From Mesorhizobium waimense (lineage in GTDB: Bacteria > Pseudomonadota > Alphaproteobacteria > Rhizobiales > Rhizobiaceae), in the NCBI RefSeq assembly GCF_003601975.1, contig NZ_QZWZ01000006.1, forward strand, positions 205,480 through 269,479: 64,000 bases of DNA, given 5' to 3'. Positions 20,328 through 29,154 of the stretch are shown piece after piece (within the stretch, counting starts at the first letter, position 1; each line of letters opens with the position of its first letter). Both the position numbers and the translations under genes were made by a program. The notes beneath the pieces were generated by a model. It was not told the DNA's origin. It saw only the letters and a program-made list of their open reading frames with translations, and made no database searches.

Positions 20328-20819
20328 TTGGTGGGCAGACGCGGCATACAGTTGTTCGGGTCTAAAGGCGTAGTTGAACGCTTCCTCCCTTTACCAAGCA
20401 ATTTTTCAAAAAAGGTTCCTGTATCCGTGGATGTCTTGGAGGCGATTGGCGATCATCTTGCCGACCGCTTCCGGACTGTGCATTGCAATCATGTACGCGC
20501 GAGCACGCTCGCCGATCGTTGCGATGAGGTCGCGTCGGCAAGAAAGTCGACGGCACGCCGAAACTATGCCGAGATTGATAGCGGACTTGAGCTGATTGCG
20601 CTCGCAAAGAAGCTACACTGTTATCCCGTCAAAGGCCGGCAGCGGACATTGGCTGATGTTGCGCAGGCACTGGGCGAGTCAGGACATCTGTCGAGTGCTG
20701 GAACGCTCTACACGCCCACTGCCGTTTCGCGAATGCTTGCATCAAGGGAAGTGAGCGCACGAGGCCACAAAGGTCGAGGCCAAATCGTCATCGTCGACGC
20801 TCGAACCAATCGCCGCTGA
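20328..20819 (+). CDS. Hypothetical protein, resembles a resolvase/recombinase C-terminal part
   Basis: A 163-residue frame. The part RQRTLADVAQALGESGHLSS followed by AGTLYTPTAVSRMLAS resembles the segment after the catalytic domain of serine recombinases (IA..L...G.....G..W....V.R.L). No serine-recombinase catalytic domain precedes it, so it is a remnant or a small DNA-binding protein. The start is uncertain. It lies at the edge of the accessory region, which fits past mobility. The 285 bp after it hold nothing evident. Confidence 0.4.
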   Translation: MVGRRGIQLFGSKGVVERFLPLPSNFSKKVPVSVDVLEAIGDHLADRFRTVHCNHVRASTLADRCDEVASARKSTARRNYAEIDSGLELIALAKKLHCYPVKGRQRTLADVAQALGESGHLSSAGTLYTPTAVSRMLASREVSARGHKGRGQIVIVDARTNRR

Positions 20820-21103
20820 GGTGAAGGATGATATGACCGAGGTTGCGAATTCCGTGCGGCGGACACCACTCGGGTCGCGCTGGTAGCCCCGGCACCTACC
20901 CTCGGGTTTGTCCGCGGCAGGGGTGGGGGGTGGCTTGTGGGGTCCCATCACGCCGCACGTTGGAAGTGACCCAATCCCAAGAGATTGAGGGTTGAGCGCG
21001 CTACAAATTTGTCAGCAGACAATGTGGTCGTGATCCAGAGCCCCTCTCCGAACCGTTGCGCTGGTGTTATGATGTGCGTGATCAGACAGATGGGATATAA
21101 AGC

Positions 21104-21460
21104 ATGCCCGGAGTCACCCGCCGTGCACTTCTTGCGTTTACCGCCGTGGCGTCTGTCGTTGAACCGACGTTTGCTGAAGGTGAAGGTACCTCACGCGAAT
21201 TGCAGATGCTGATAGCCACCCATGAGACCGCCTATGCGGCGCTCCATAGGGTTGTTCATCGAGCGGGAAGCAGCTGGCATGACCGCAAGATTGCAGACCG
21301 TATTGAAGAGGAAGCATTGCTGGCCATCTGTTCCTATCCTGCGATCAGCCGCGGCGACCGCCGATTCAAGGCCGAGTACCTGTTGACTGTTGAGGCGCGG
21401 GGCGAGCTCGACCTGGAAGAGCACGTGCAGGCCATCTTGCACTCCATGATGCGGGGCTGA
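21104..21460 (+). CDS. Small exported hypothetical protein
   Basis: A 118-residue protein with a twin-arginine-like or Sec-like leader (MPGVTRRALLAFTAVASVVE) ending near PTFAEG. The mature part is helical and charged (HETAYAALHRVVHRAGSSWH, then ELDLEEHVQAILHSMM). I do not recognise the family. A GGGA-like site precedes ATG 21104. It is a single gene between a recombinase-like remnant and hipBA. Confidence 0.5.
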   Translation: MPGVTRRALLAFTAVASVVEPTFAEGEGTSRELQMLIATHETAYAALHRVVHRAGSSWHDRKIADRIEEEALLAICSYPAISRGDRRFKAEYLLTVEARGELDLEEHVQAILHSMMRG

Positions 21461-21554
21461 TTGGTGCTGGTTGACGTGCGCCTGGCTTCTTGACGTTCGT
21501 TGACCAAAAATGGCGCAGAAGGTGGGTTTCTGGTGTCAGAAATTGGCGGAGAGA

Positions 21555-21634
21555 GCGTCTTTCGATTTCTCGGCCATGCCATTGAAACCATTGAGCTTTT
21601 CCGCTACTTTGTTACGCAGTTTGTTACGCACCAT
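21555..21634. repeat. Dispersed repeat, copy A
   Basis: About 80 bp containing CTTTCGATTTCTCGGCCATG and two TTTGTTACGCA units. It aligns by eye at roughly 75-80% with 25435-25515 in the same orientation. Its origin (IS or integration end) is unknown. Confidence 0.6.
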
Positions 21635-21750
21635 GTAATGGTAGCCTGCCAGGCAAATCGATCCCACATTTTAGGAATATCGCCGACGTGCTCCAGTCTG
21701 ACATCGGACGGTCGGCCCGCAGGCATAATCCGGCCCTCGACCTCTTATGC

Positions 21751-21890
21751 ACCCGAACGGTATCAGACGGCGTTAGAATGTTCTCGCTAAGAGTGCCTGA
21801 ACCCGTTCGGGATCAATATGAGCTATGATACCGTTCGGGAGCGAATCTTCTTGAAAATCCGAAGAAGCAAGACTATGTTCCCGATCGGGA
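21751..21890. promoter_or_regulatory. Four-site operator array upstream of hipB
   Basis: Four near-identical elements precede the hipB-like start: CCCGAACGGTATCA (21752-21765, inverted), CCCGTTCGGG (21802-21811), TGATACCGTTCGGG (21826-21839) and CCCGATCGGG (21880-21889). The consensus is roughly TGATACCGTTCGGGAGCA. The last one overlaps the ribosome-binding purines of the ATG at 21898. HipB dimers bind repeated palindromes of this sort, so autoregulation is likely. Confidence 0.65.
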
Positions 21891-21897
21891 GCAAAAC

Positions 21898-22680
21898 ATG
21901 GCCAAAAGAATGCAATCCACGGGCGCTAGCAGAGCGACAGACATCGCAAAGTTGCTTGCGCAGGCAGGTCCTGCCCAGGATCTGACGAAGCTTCTCACGG
22001 ATCTCAAAGCGTCTGACGATACCTTTAGAAACGCCACTCGGGCCCTGTCGCGCCACAATGCCCCGATCAAGAACTCTTTGCAGGCGGGAGAGATCGCTAA
22101 GGCGCTTTCCCAGATTACCTCTTCTCAAGACCTGGCGAAACACATTGCACACATCAATGCTTCCAGCGAAGCGCTCAAAGCGGCCAGCAAGGACTTGTTG
22201 CATCGTAATGAGGCGATCAGGAAATCAGTGAATGCGGCGGGGACCGCCGAGGCACTTTCCCGCGTCAACGCTCTGGGGGACCTGACCAAACAACTGACCG
22301 GCGCAATACCGCAGGTCAACCTGAAGCTTCCTGGTGTTTCACAACTCATCACGGCTGCCCTGCCCAGAACGCTTCCCGACGCTTATCTGCTGCGCGGCAG
22401 CGAGACTAACGATGAGGACGAGGGCGCCGGCGCGGCCTCACCGCGCCATAGCGGGACGGATACCTTAAGACTGGAGATCGTCTCTGCCTCAGATATTGGG
22501 CGGCTAATCCGGCGCGCCCGCGAGGCCCGACATCTCTCGCAGCAAAGTTTCGCTGACCTTGCTGGAGTGGGGCGCAGGTTTCTATCCGAACTGGAAAACG
22601 GCAAACCCACACTTGAACTGGGTAAGGTCCTGAAGGTCGCGCACGCAGCCGGCATATCGCTGCTTGCTCAGGTGCGCTGA
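21898..22680 (+). CDS. hipB: HipB-like antitoxin with 50-residue N-terminal repeats
   Basis: A 260-residue protein whose C-terminal 60 residues (SDIGRLIRRAREARHLSQQS, then FADLAGVGRRFLSELENGKP) form the Cro/C1-type HTH of HipB antitoxins. The first 180 residues are not normal for HipB, which is usually about 70-110 residues. They hold two tandem units of exactly 50 residues starting at I16 (IAKLLAQAGPAQDLTKLL) and I66 (IAKALSQITSSQDLAKHI), then a third partial one at about 116 (TAEALSRVNALGDLTKQL). It overlaps no gene; hipA begins 5 bp after its stop. It should neutralise the kinase and repress from the operator array. Confidence 0.85.
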   Translation: MAKRMQSTGASRATDIAKLLAQAGPAQDLTKLLTDLKASDDTFRNATRALSRHNAPIKNSLQAGEIAKALSQITSSQDLAKHIAHINASSEALKAASKDLLHRNEAIRKSVNAAGTAEALSRVNALGDLTKQLTGAIPQVNLKLPGVSQLITAALPRTLPDAYLLRGSETNDEDEGAGAASPRHSGTDTLRLEIVSASDIGRLIRRAREARHLSQQSFADLAGVGRRFLSELENGKPTLELGKVLKVAHAAGISLLAQVR

Positions 22681-22684
22681 TACA

Positions 22685-24037
22685 ATGGAGGTGCTTGCCC
22701 TTGATGTGCGGTTGGACGGTTTCGTCGATCCGATCGGCGCCATCGTGCGTGACGAAAACGGCTCAGTCGCCTTCGTCTACAAGGCAGACTACCTTCGAAG
22801 ATCAGATGCGACCGCCTTATCGCTATCCCTTCCGCTTGCCGAAGAACCTTACAGTGACGTTATAGCGCGAGCATTCTTCGACAACCTTCTGCAGGAGCGC
22901 GACGGGGTGCTCACCGACGTGCTGGCACGAGAAGGCCTGGCCCGCGATGACATAGCTGGCCTGCTATATCACCTTGGAAAAGACTGTGCCGGAGCACTTT
23001 CCGTTCTTCCGTCAGGATCGCCGCCGACAAAGGTCCCGGGCGACTACGAAAGCGACTATGTACCCATTCCGCAGGATCGCATGATCGCGATCGTCGAAGC
23101 ACTCCATCAACGCAAACGCCTGCCGGACGGAACTGAAGATCCGTCCCCTTTGGCAGGCGTGCAAAGCAAGATAGCCCTGACTGTTCTGCCGGACGGTAGG
23201 TTTGCCGAGCCGAAGCGGGGATCGGGGGCCCCGACGACACACATCCTGAAAGTGCCCGATCGCGATCATCAGCAGGATGCCCGGTATGAGGCCGAGGCGA
23301 TGAGGCTTTCCGGGGCGCTGGGGTTCGACACGGCCGAAGTCTCTGTAGTGCCGATTGGCGGGATCGAGACCCTACTCGTGACCCGCTTCGACCGAGGCAG
23401 AGACCGACAGAACAGGATCGTGCGTCTTCATCAGGAGGATTTCGCGCAGGCCCTCGGTTTGCCGGCCTCGATGAAGTACGAAAGGCGTGGCAAGGCAGGC
23501 CGGCGCTTCGACGTTTCGGGCATCCGCAGGATACTTGAGGCGACGGTCGATCCCGCCCAGGCGAAGGAAACCTTCATCAGGGCCACGATATTTGATCTCC
23601 TGATAGGCAATAACGATGGACATGCAAAAAACTTCGCCCTGCTCTATGAACCTGAAGGCAGAATCCACTTTGCGCCGCGTTACGATATCTTGCCGACCAG
23701 GCTCGACGACACTCTGACCGACGAGCTCGCTTACAGGATCGGTGAGGCGGAAACGCTCGATGAAGTTACCCCAGAACAGCTTAATGCGTTTCTCCTGGCG
23801 CTGGGAATAGAAAGTGCTGCGGCACGCAAACGCATGCACCAGCGTTATCCGTCCGAGATTGCATTAGGCCTCGCGGACTGTCTCGGTGCTCTTGAAAAGC
23901 GTCAGGTGAAGCGTTTGGCGGACTTGATCGCTACCAACATGCGCATGCTTCTCGGTGCGATGCGGTTGGAAATACCCCAAGCGGCCAGGGACCGAGACGC
24001 GTTCATTGGCCGAGCTGGCGGATGGCTGATGAGTTGA
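22685..24037 (+). CDS. hipA: HipA-like serine/threonine kinase toxin
   Basis: A 450-residue type II toxin kinase. It has the N-terminal HipA domain (LDVRLDGFVDPIGAIVRDEN), the activation region (SPLAGVQSKIALTVLPDGRF), the catalytic Asp/Asn loop IGNNDGHAKN at about residue 310 and the metal Asp in FAPRYDILPT. These are the residues needed for ATP-dependent phosphorylation of targets such as aminoacyl-tRNA synthetases. ATG at 22685 is chosen since the frame upstream lies in hipB. It is in one operon with the hipB gene. All catalytic motifs look intact. Confidence 0.9.
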   Translation: MEVLALDVRLDGFVDPIGAIVRDENGSVAFVYKADYLRRSDATALSLSLPLAEEPYSDVIARAFFDNLLQERDGVLTDVLAREGLARDDIAGLLYHLGKDCAGALSVLPSGSPPTKVPGDYESDYVPIPQDRMIAIVEALHQRKRLPDGTEDPSPLAGVQSKIALTVLPDGRFAEPKRGSGAPTTHILKVPDRDHQQDARYEAEAMRLSGALGFDTAEVSVVPIGGIETLLVTRFDRGRDRQNRIVRLHQEDFAQALGLPASMKYERRGKAGRRFDVSGIRRILEATVDPAQAKETFIRATIFDLLIGNNDGHAKNFALLYEPEGRIHFAPRYDILPTRLDDTLTDELAYRIGEAETLDEVTPEQLNAFLLALGIESAAARKRMHQRYPSEIALGLADCLGALEKRQVKRLADLIATNMRMLLGAMRLEIPQAARDRDAFIGRAGGWLMS

Positions 24038-24324
24038 ATCTATCGATGGAGACATGCCTCCATGTCTGGCGGAACGCGAGGATTGTACCAACAACGACGG
24101 GTTGCGTCTTGGGCGCATGGAGCTGACGACGTACGGACCGCAGTTGGATTCGTCGCGGCCAGGTTGCCTTACGGCTGGCTCAGTGAGAATCTGCCCACAG
24201 CTTACCCAATCTTACTCAATTGGCTCTCCGAAACCTGCTCAATCCATCGACGCGAGCGGTAGCTTTGTCCTGCTGCGGGCCTGGGTTTGAGGTCACGGGG
24301 TAAAGCTGGGCCATTGAGCCCTTT

Positions 24325-24480
24325 GGGAGGAGATCATGCTTGCAAAGCTCGCCGCTCTTCGCGGCCATTCACTCAATATTGCCAGGAGCACGCTCATGTG
24401 TTCCCTGCTTATGGCAGCTACGATCGCGGCGGAACAGCCCGCGCATGCGGAAGGCATAAACTGGTCGCCGCTTCAGCGAT
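24325..24480 (+). pseudogene. Possible truncated exported protein
   Basis: GGGAGGAG precedes ATG 24336, which starts a leader-like sequence (MLAKLAALRGHSLNIARSTL, then MCSLLMAATIAAEQPAHAEG). After about codon 40 the sequence becomes Arg/Ser-rich and looks non-coding, meeting the minus-strand remnant at 24466-24640. Probably the 5' end of a gene lost by rearrangement. Confidence 0.3.
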
Positions 24481-24640
24481 CGGACCTTCAGTCTTCGCTT
24501 CCGCGATATCGTTCGCGATGGCGGCGAGGTCGATGCCGGCCCAGATCGACTCTGGCCGCTTCACAAGCCCGCGCTTCTGTTTGAGATCGACGACAAAGGG
24601 CGCTGCTGCTGCCTCATAATGCTCTCGGCGGACTTGGGGG
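24466..24640 (-). pseudogene. Unidentified coding remnant
   Basis: The minus-strand frame reads EAAAAPFVVDLKQKRGLVKR then PESIWAGIDLAAIANDIAEA, which has protein-like composition and codon use but no start and no stop in place. Family not recognised. It suggests a gene fragment brought in before the IS5 insertion. Confidence 0.3.
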
Positions 24641-24742
24641 AATTGCGAACGTCGTCTAAGCTAAGTGTCTGCTCCAAAAAGAAGTGAGTGATTTCAGCGG
24701 GTTGTGATTCAGTCGGATTGCTGAGGTTCGACGGAGATCACG

Positions 24743-25118
24743 ATGCCCTGGACCGAAACCACTCGCCCTCAGTATGAACGGCGCTGCCCGCGCTACGCAA
24801 GCGACCTGACGGACGCGGAGTGGGCGCTGATCGAGCCGCTGATGCCGGCGCCGAACCGGATCGGCCGGCCCCGCAAGACGGACCTACGCGAGGTCGTGAA
24901 CGCGCTGCTTTACATGGCTTCATCGGGCGGAGCATGGCGGCTTCTGCCGAAGGACTTCCCACCGTTCTCGACGGTGCAGAAATACTTCTGGCACTGGCGC
25001 GACGAAGGATTGCTGAGCGCCATCAACAACGAACCAGTCATGGCGGCGCGCGAACGGGAAGGCCGGGAGGCGAGCCCGTCCGCCTGCGTCATCGACAGAC
25101 AGCGAGCGACGGTCTGTG
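24743..25118 (+). pseudogene. Truncated IS5-family transposase (orfA part)
   Basis: The sequence [20 protein letters not shown], then [20 protein letters not shown] and [17 protein letters not shown] is the N-terminal (DUF4096) part of IS5/IS1031-group transposases. The frame continues only to about 25118, where it joins a panC fragment. The DDE catalytic part is missing, so the element is inactive. Confidence 0.75.
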
Positions 25119-25119
25119 C

Positions 25120-25467
25120 GGCGCTTTCCGGCCCGGTCATTTTGACGGCGTTGCGACGGTGGTGACTAAGCTCTTTCTCCAGACCGGCGCCGACCTGGCC
25201 TTTTTCGGCGAGAAAGACTTCCAACAGCTCCACGTGGTGCGCCAACTTGTCCGCGATCTCGATATCCAAATCGAAATTATCGGCAACCCGACGGTGCGCG
25301 AGAGCGGCGGCCTGGCCATGTCTTCACGCAAAATCCGACTGTCTTCGGCCGAGCGCCGGACGGCACCGAAGCTGCCCGAAATCCTGTTTCAGGCTGCCCG
25401 ACGACTGACTTCAGGAGAACTCGTCGAGCGGACGTTGCGCCTTTCGATTTCACGGTCATCACATTGA
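25120..25467 (+). pseudogene. panC: panC 3' fragment (pantothenate synthetase C-terminal half)
   Basis: The frame [20 protein letters not shown], then [37 protein letters not shown] and [16 protein letters not shown] is the second half of pantoate-beta-alanine ligase, with the GEKDxQQ and SSR nucleotide-binding motifs. The N-terminal half is absent: it lies 8.3 kb away at 33779, next to panB. The end is also truncated and runs into a dispersed repeat. Not functional. Confidence 0.8.
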
Positions 25468-25515
25468 AAACACTTAGTTTTTCGCTCCAATTGTTACACA
25501 GTTTGTTACGCAACG
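25435..25515. repeat. Dispersed repeat, copy B
   Basis: Contains CTTTCGATTTCACGGTCATC and TTGTTACACAGTTTGTTACG; direct-orientation partner of the copy at 21555-21634. It starts right where panC similarity ends, so it may mark a recombination junction. Confidence 0.6.
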
Positions 25516-25746
25516 ATGATGCAGAGTTGCGTGATGCGGAACTCGTCTTCTCGGAGGCGCCGAACAACTTAACGCTGGCAATCGTCGGCTCAGACGTTCC
25601 AGAGCACCCTTAAGAATAGAGCGGCTGCAAAACTCCCACGGCCGCCCATCGGTGTGATGGGTTTCGCCGAGCCGAGGCGCACCAGCAGAGTAAACTCAGG
25701 CAATAAAGATGGCCCCGTCACCAGATCGGACTTCGTGGTGCTCGTT

Positions 25747-26223
25747 TCAACGCTCCGTTTCGCGTTTCGCCTTTTTTGCGGGAGCGTTGCGCGACTTCTT
25801 GGCCGGCGACCTTGCGATCGGCGTCCCAGCGGCCGCCAACGACGCACGTGGCGCCCGTTTCGGTTTCGACTCCACGCCTGGCTCCGGTGGCTTCCGTCCC
25901 AACCCAGCTGCTTTCGCCAAAGCAGAGCGTGTAGCAGCGTAGTTTGGTGCTACCATTGGGTAATCGGCAGGCAGCTTCCACTTCTGTCGATACTCATCCG
26001 GGCTGAGGTTGTAGTGGACATTGAGATGCCGCTTCAAGGATTTGAATTTCTTCCCGTCCTCCAGGCAGATGATGTATTCCGGTGTCACCGACTTTCTTAT
26101 CGAAACCGCCGGCTCTTGTTTGGTCACAGGTTCGGTCTCGGGCCTGCCGGTCCGTTGGAGGGCAGCGTGAATATCGCCGATCAGCTTTGGCAATTCCGGG
26201 ACTGGTACCGGATTGTTCGACAC
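25747..26223 (-). CDS. MucR/Ros-type transcriptional regulator lacking one zinc ligand
   Basis: A 158-residue regulator. The Ros/MucR core includes [20 protein letters not shown] then [20 protein letters not shown] and [16 protein letters not shown]. The zinc finger normally has C-x2-C; here it is C-L-E-D, with Asp in the second Cys position, as in the Mesorhizobium loti Ros homologues shown to fold without zinc or with altered ligands. The C-terminal 45 residues are Lys/Arg/Ala-rich. These proteins act as broad H-NS-like regulators in alphaproteobacteria. A single gene in the accessory region. Confidence 0.85.
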   Translation of the reverse strand: MSNNPVPVPELPKLIGDIHAALQRTGRPETEPVTKQEPAVSIRKSVTPEYIICLEDGKKFKSLKRHLNVHYNLSPDEYRQKWKLPADYPMVAPNYAATRSALAKAAGLGRKPPEPGVESKPKRAPRASLAAAGTPIARSPAKKSRNAPAKKAKRETER

Positions 26224-26629
26224 GTATGCTATGTCGGCGGCGAGTGATACCAGGTCAGCGTTGTTGCTTTCCTTTCCATTATCGGCCCGTCTGTGCAGTT
26301 TGTGCGGCTATACTGTCGAGAGGGTTTTTGCAATGACCGTGGTTTCGACGGACCCATTGTCCGCTGAGCGCCGCATGTCGGCCATTCGCACAGTTGCTTG
26401 TCCTATTGCCTCGCGGAATGCGTTTCTCGTGGAGATGCTGACTCATGAACGCGACCACAAATGTTTCATCGAGGCGGCGCAGGTCGAAACGCCCATAAAT
26501 TCGTCTACGCGTCGCCATTCAAGCTCCGAAGCGGCCGCATCAATTGGCATGCTGAATAATTATGATTCGTTCTTGACTTGTTCTATCGCCGCCCATCACA
26601 TGGGCGTTCAAAATTTGTGGGAGCGATTG

Positions 26630-27118
26630 ATGAGCAATCTGGAACTACGCGAGTTTCACTCTTTCCTTGAACGGTTGATCGAGAATTCGTCTCGGGAACA
26701 ACGCTTTTCCGTCGATAAGATCGTTAACGCGATCCTCACCGAACATCCTCAGCGGCTCGAAAAGATTCAAAACCAAGTCATAGGTTTGGGGCTGCGAGCA
26801 CTTATCAGAAACAACTGTCGCGCCAAGACCAGCGCCACCGACAACGGCTCGGATATATTCGGTCATTATCATATCGGAAAACGGGTCTCGGTGCCCTACA
26901 GGGATAGCAACGGCAAGCTACGCTGGGACAAGAAGCGACGCAGCGAACTGTCTTTCGGCGATTTCGATGAGATTGTCGCACGTTGGGATGATCGCCCCGC
27001 CCGGCAGTCTCAGGATAGGAGAGATTTCGAGGACATCGCCAAAAGGATTCGACCGTATCGTGACCAGGGACGAACTGTTGGCGAAGCCCTCGAGATGGCT
27101 GCGCGCGACGGTCCATAG
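26630..27118 (+). CDS. Hypothetical protein, 162 aa
   Basis: I chose ATG 26630 (MSNLELREFHSFLERLIENS) because GGGAGCG lies just upstream; the frame is open from 26213. The protein is basic and charged with VDKIVNAILTEHPQRLEKIQ and a C-terminal RDFEDIAKRIRPYRDQGRTV. The family is not recognised. Base composition is lower in GC than the flanking metabolic genes. It is convergent with the ABC-3C operon, ending 99 bp from it, so it could be an associated accessory gene, but this is only proximity. Confidence 0.5.
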   Translation: MSNLELREFHSFLERLIENSSREQRFSVDKIVNAILTEHPQRLEKIQNQVIGLGLRALIRNNCRAKTSATDNGSDIFGHYHIGKRVSVPYRDSNGKLRWDKKRRSELSFGDFDEIVARWDDRPARQSQDRRDFEDIAKRIRPYRDQGRTVGEALEMAARDGP

Positions 27119-27216
27119 GCGCAAGCGAGGCTCCTGACGGGTACCCAAGTTTAGTCGCAGTTGCTACCTAATTACGAACTTCCCTGGACACTTCATTCGG
27201 AGATCCTTCTGGGTTG

Positions 27217-29154
27217 TCAGTTCCGATTAGGCCAGTCGGACGGTATGAGCTTCACGCCCGAGGCTTTTGTCCATCGACCCTTGACCGCCGCGACATATTC
27301 CGGATCCTCTTCGATGTAGGCGTGCTCGATCAGGATAACCTGAAGTCCGGCCCTGCGCGCGGTTTCTTCGAACAGGAACCGGACTATTTTCTGCATCGCA
27401 ACCTGGTCGTCGTCCTTTTCCATTTCCTTCAGCCGCTTCTCGTCCCCGCCCTTGGGGTAGTAGGGGCGGCTGATCTGGTCAATCACGAGAAGGCCGGGAA
27501 CGGGCGCGCGCATAGTTTCGAAGAGCTTCTGGAGAGAGAACGACAGCGCGAGGTGCATCGCGAGATAGTTCTGATCCGAACCGACCTCCGCCATCGCCAG
27601 TACAGCTCGTTGCGTCGGCTCGATCAGCGAAAGGCTGGGCGCGGACGAGAAAACGACGCGCGCGCCAGTGGCCGGCACTTCTGTGGGAAGGTCTGCCAGC
27701 ATGTCCGTCGCAAAGTTGCTCACCATGTTTTCGGCGTCGCGCAGACGCTCTCGCCGCGCCTGGGGATCCACTTGGTCCCTGAGATTTTCGATCTCGGATT
27801 CAAGCGAGGCCGTATTCGTCGAAGACGTCTCGTAGTCTCTTGCCGTGGTCTCTAGAAATTGATCGATGCGTCCCACCACCCTCGCACGTTCCTGCAGGAG
27901 CGATCCGGCGCCCGCGGATTCCTCCTCGACCCGGAGGAGCCCGCTGAGCTGGGCCTCGACTTCCCTGAGGCGGCCGGATCTTGAACCGATCTGGTTTTCG
28001 ACCTGGCCGAAATGGTCGTCAAGGCGAGGGCGCATGACGTCGACCGCAAGGACTTCGTCCGCCACGATTGTCAAGGAGTTTCGGATCTGCTCCGCCATCG
28101 CCAGACCCGCGGCATTTTCCGCATCGCACACGGGGCAGCGCCCGTCGCCTAGCTTGAGGTGCTCGACCAGCTTGAGTTTGTGAGACTGTCCCGACACTGC
28201 CGTACCGTAGCCAGCCGCTTCACGAATGGTTCGCTTCAGCATCTGCCGCTTTTCGCGCAATGTCTGCAGTTCGGACACGAGCTGCCGTCGCTCGTCCTCC
28301 AATGCGGCGCGGGTTTCGCTGTCCCTGGAAGCGGGCGTCGACACGCCGTTCTCGGCGACGCTCCTAAGCTGATTGAGCAGAATCTGGTCGGATGCGTCGG
28401 CCGAGGGCAGCTCGGCGATGAGACCGATACCTTCGGCCTGGGTGAGAAGGGCTATGGAACGCTGCGTCAGAAGGCCTTGGCTTCGCTCCTGGGCTTTGGC
28501 TTCCCGTTCGATCCTGCCGAGGGCAGCCTCCAGTTGGCGGAGCCTCCTTGCGGCAAGAACGCTCGCCTGATTCACCGCGCCCAAAAAGTACGGCATTGTC
28601 GCTTTGATGTCCCGCGCCTTCTCGGGGCGGTGCAAATCGTGCAATAAGGTCTCTCGGTTGATGATGATGCCGCCCGACAGGAACAGGTAGGGTGTCACGT
28701 CACGAATGCTCGCGCGTCCTTTCTCGGACTTGGCTGCGACGGCCGGATCGTCCGTATCCTGGATCCCGAACGACTTCTCGATCGTCGCGCGCGCCGTATC
28801 GCGGTTCGTCGGACCTTCGAGTCCTTCGGACGTATTCGGAAGCCTTAGATGCTTCCCGGTCCTCACGAACATCTGGTTGGTGCCGCTCCCGGACTCCGGA
28901 ATCTTTCTGCCGACGATGAGATCGCTGTCCCCCTGCACCCAGTGGACGGCGACGGCCACGGTATGCCCGCGCACGAAGAACGGGAGCCGGCAGTCTTTTG
29001 ACCCGAGGCAGTAGTCGATAGCGTCGATGATCGCGGACTTGCCCGTCCCGGACGCGCCCGTGATGACGTTCACCTTGTCGATATCGAACTCGATCGTCCG
29101 GCGTCTGGCACCAGCGCCGTAGAATGCGATTTCACGAACGTTCCAACGCGTCAC
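27217..29154 (-). CDS. ABC-3C system ATPase (DUF3732, Rad50/SMC-like)
   Basis: A 645-residue SMC-like ATPase. Walker A GASGTGKS is at residues 33-40; a long coiled-coil region (about 200-470) is interrupted by CPVC at 340-343, placed like a Rad50 zinc hook; the ABC signature EVGSDQNYLAMH is near 523-534; Walker B is LLVIDQ at 555-560, with Gln after the Asp; and an H-loop-like VILIEHA is at 606-612. This is the DUF3732 pattern of the ABC-three-component conflict systems. GTG start at 29154 overlaps the middle-component stop (GTGA). Third gene of the operon. Presumably it senses invading nucleic acid or nucleoprotein and licenses the effector. Confidence 0.85.
   Translation of the reverse strand: MTRWNVREIAFYGAGARRRTIEFDIDKVNVITGASGTGKSAIIDAIDYCLGSKDCRLPFFVRGHTVAVAVHWVQGDSDLIVGRKIPESGSGTNQMFVRTGKHLRLPNTSEGLEGPTNRDTARATIEKSFGIQDTDDPAVAAKSEKGRASIRDVTPYLFLSGGIIINRETLLHDLHRPEKARDIKATMPYFLGAVNQASVLAARRLRQLEAALGRIEREAKAQERSQGLLTQRSIALLTQAEGIGLIAELPSADASDQILLNQLRSVAENGVSTPASRDSETRAALEDERRQLVSELQTLREKRQMLKRTIREAAGYGTAVSGQSHKLKLVEHLKLGDGRCPVCDAENAAGLAMAEQIRNSLTIVADEVLAVDVMRPRLDDHFGQVENQIGSRSGRLREVEAQLSGLLRVEEESAGAGSLLQERARVVGRIDQFLETTARDYETSSTNTASLESEIENLRDQVDPQARRERLRDAENMVSNFATDMLADLPTEVPATGARVVFSSAPSLSLIEPTQRAVLAMAEVGSDQNYLAMHLALSFSLQKLFETMRAPVPGLLVIDQISRPYYPKGGDEKRLKEMEKDDDQVAMQKIVRFLFEETARRAGLQVILIEHAYIEEDPEYVAAVKGRWTKASGVKLIPSDWPNRN

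Noticed and set aside
21500..21790. Plus-strand 96-codon frame
   Set aside because: It runs through a dispersed repeat and the first hipB operator; no protein similarity.
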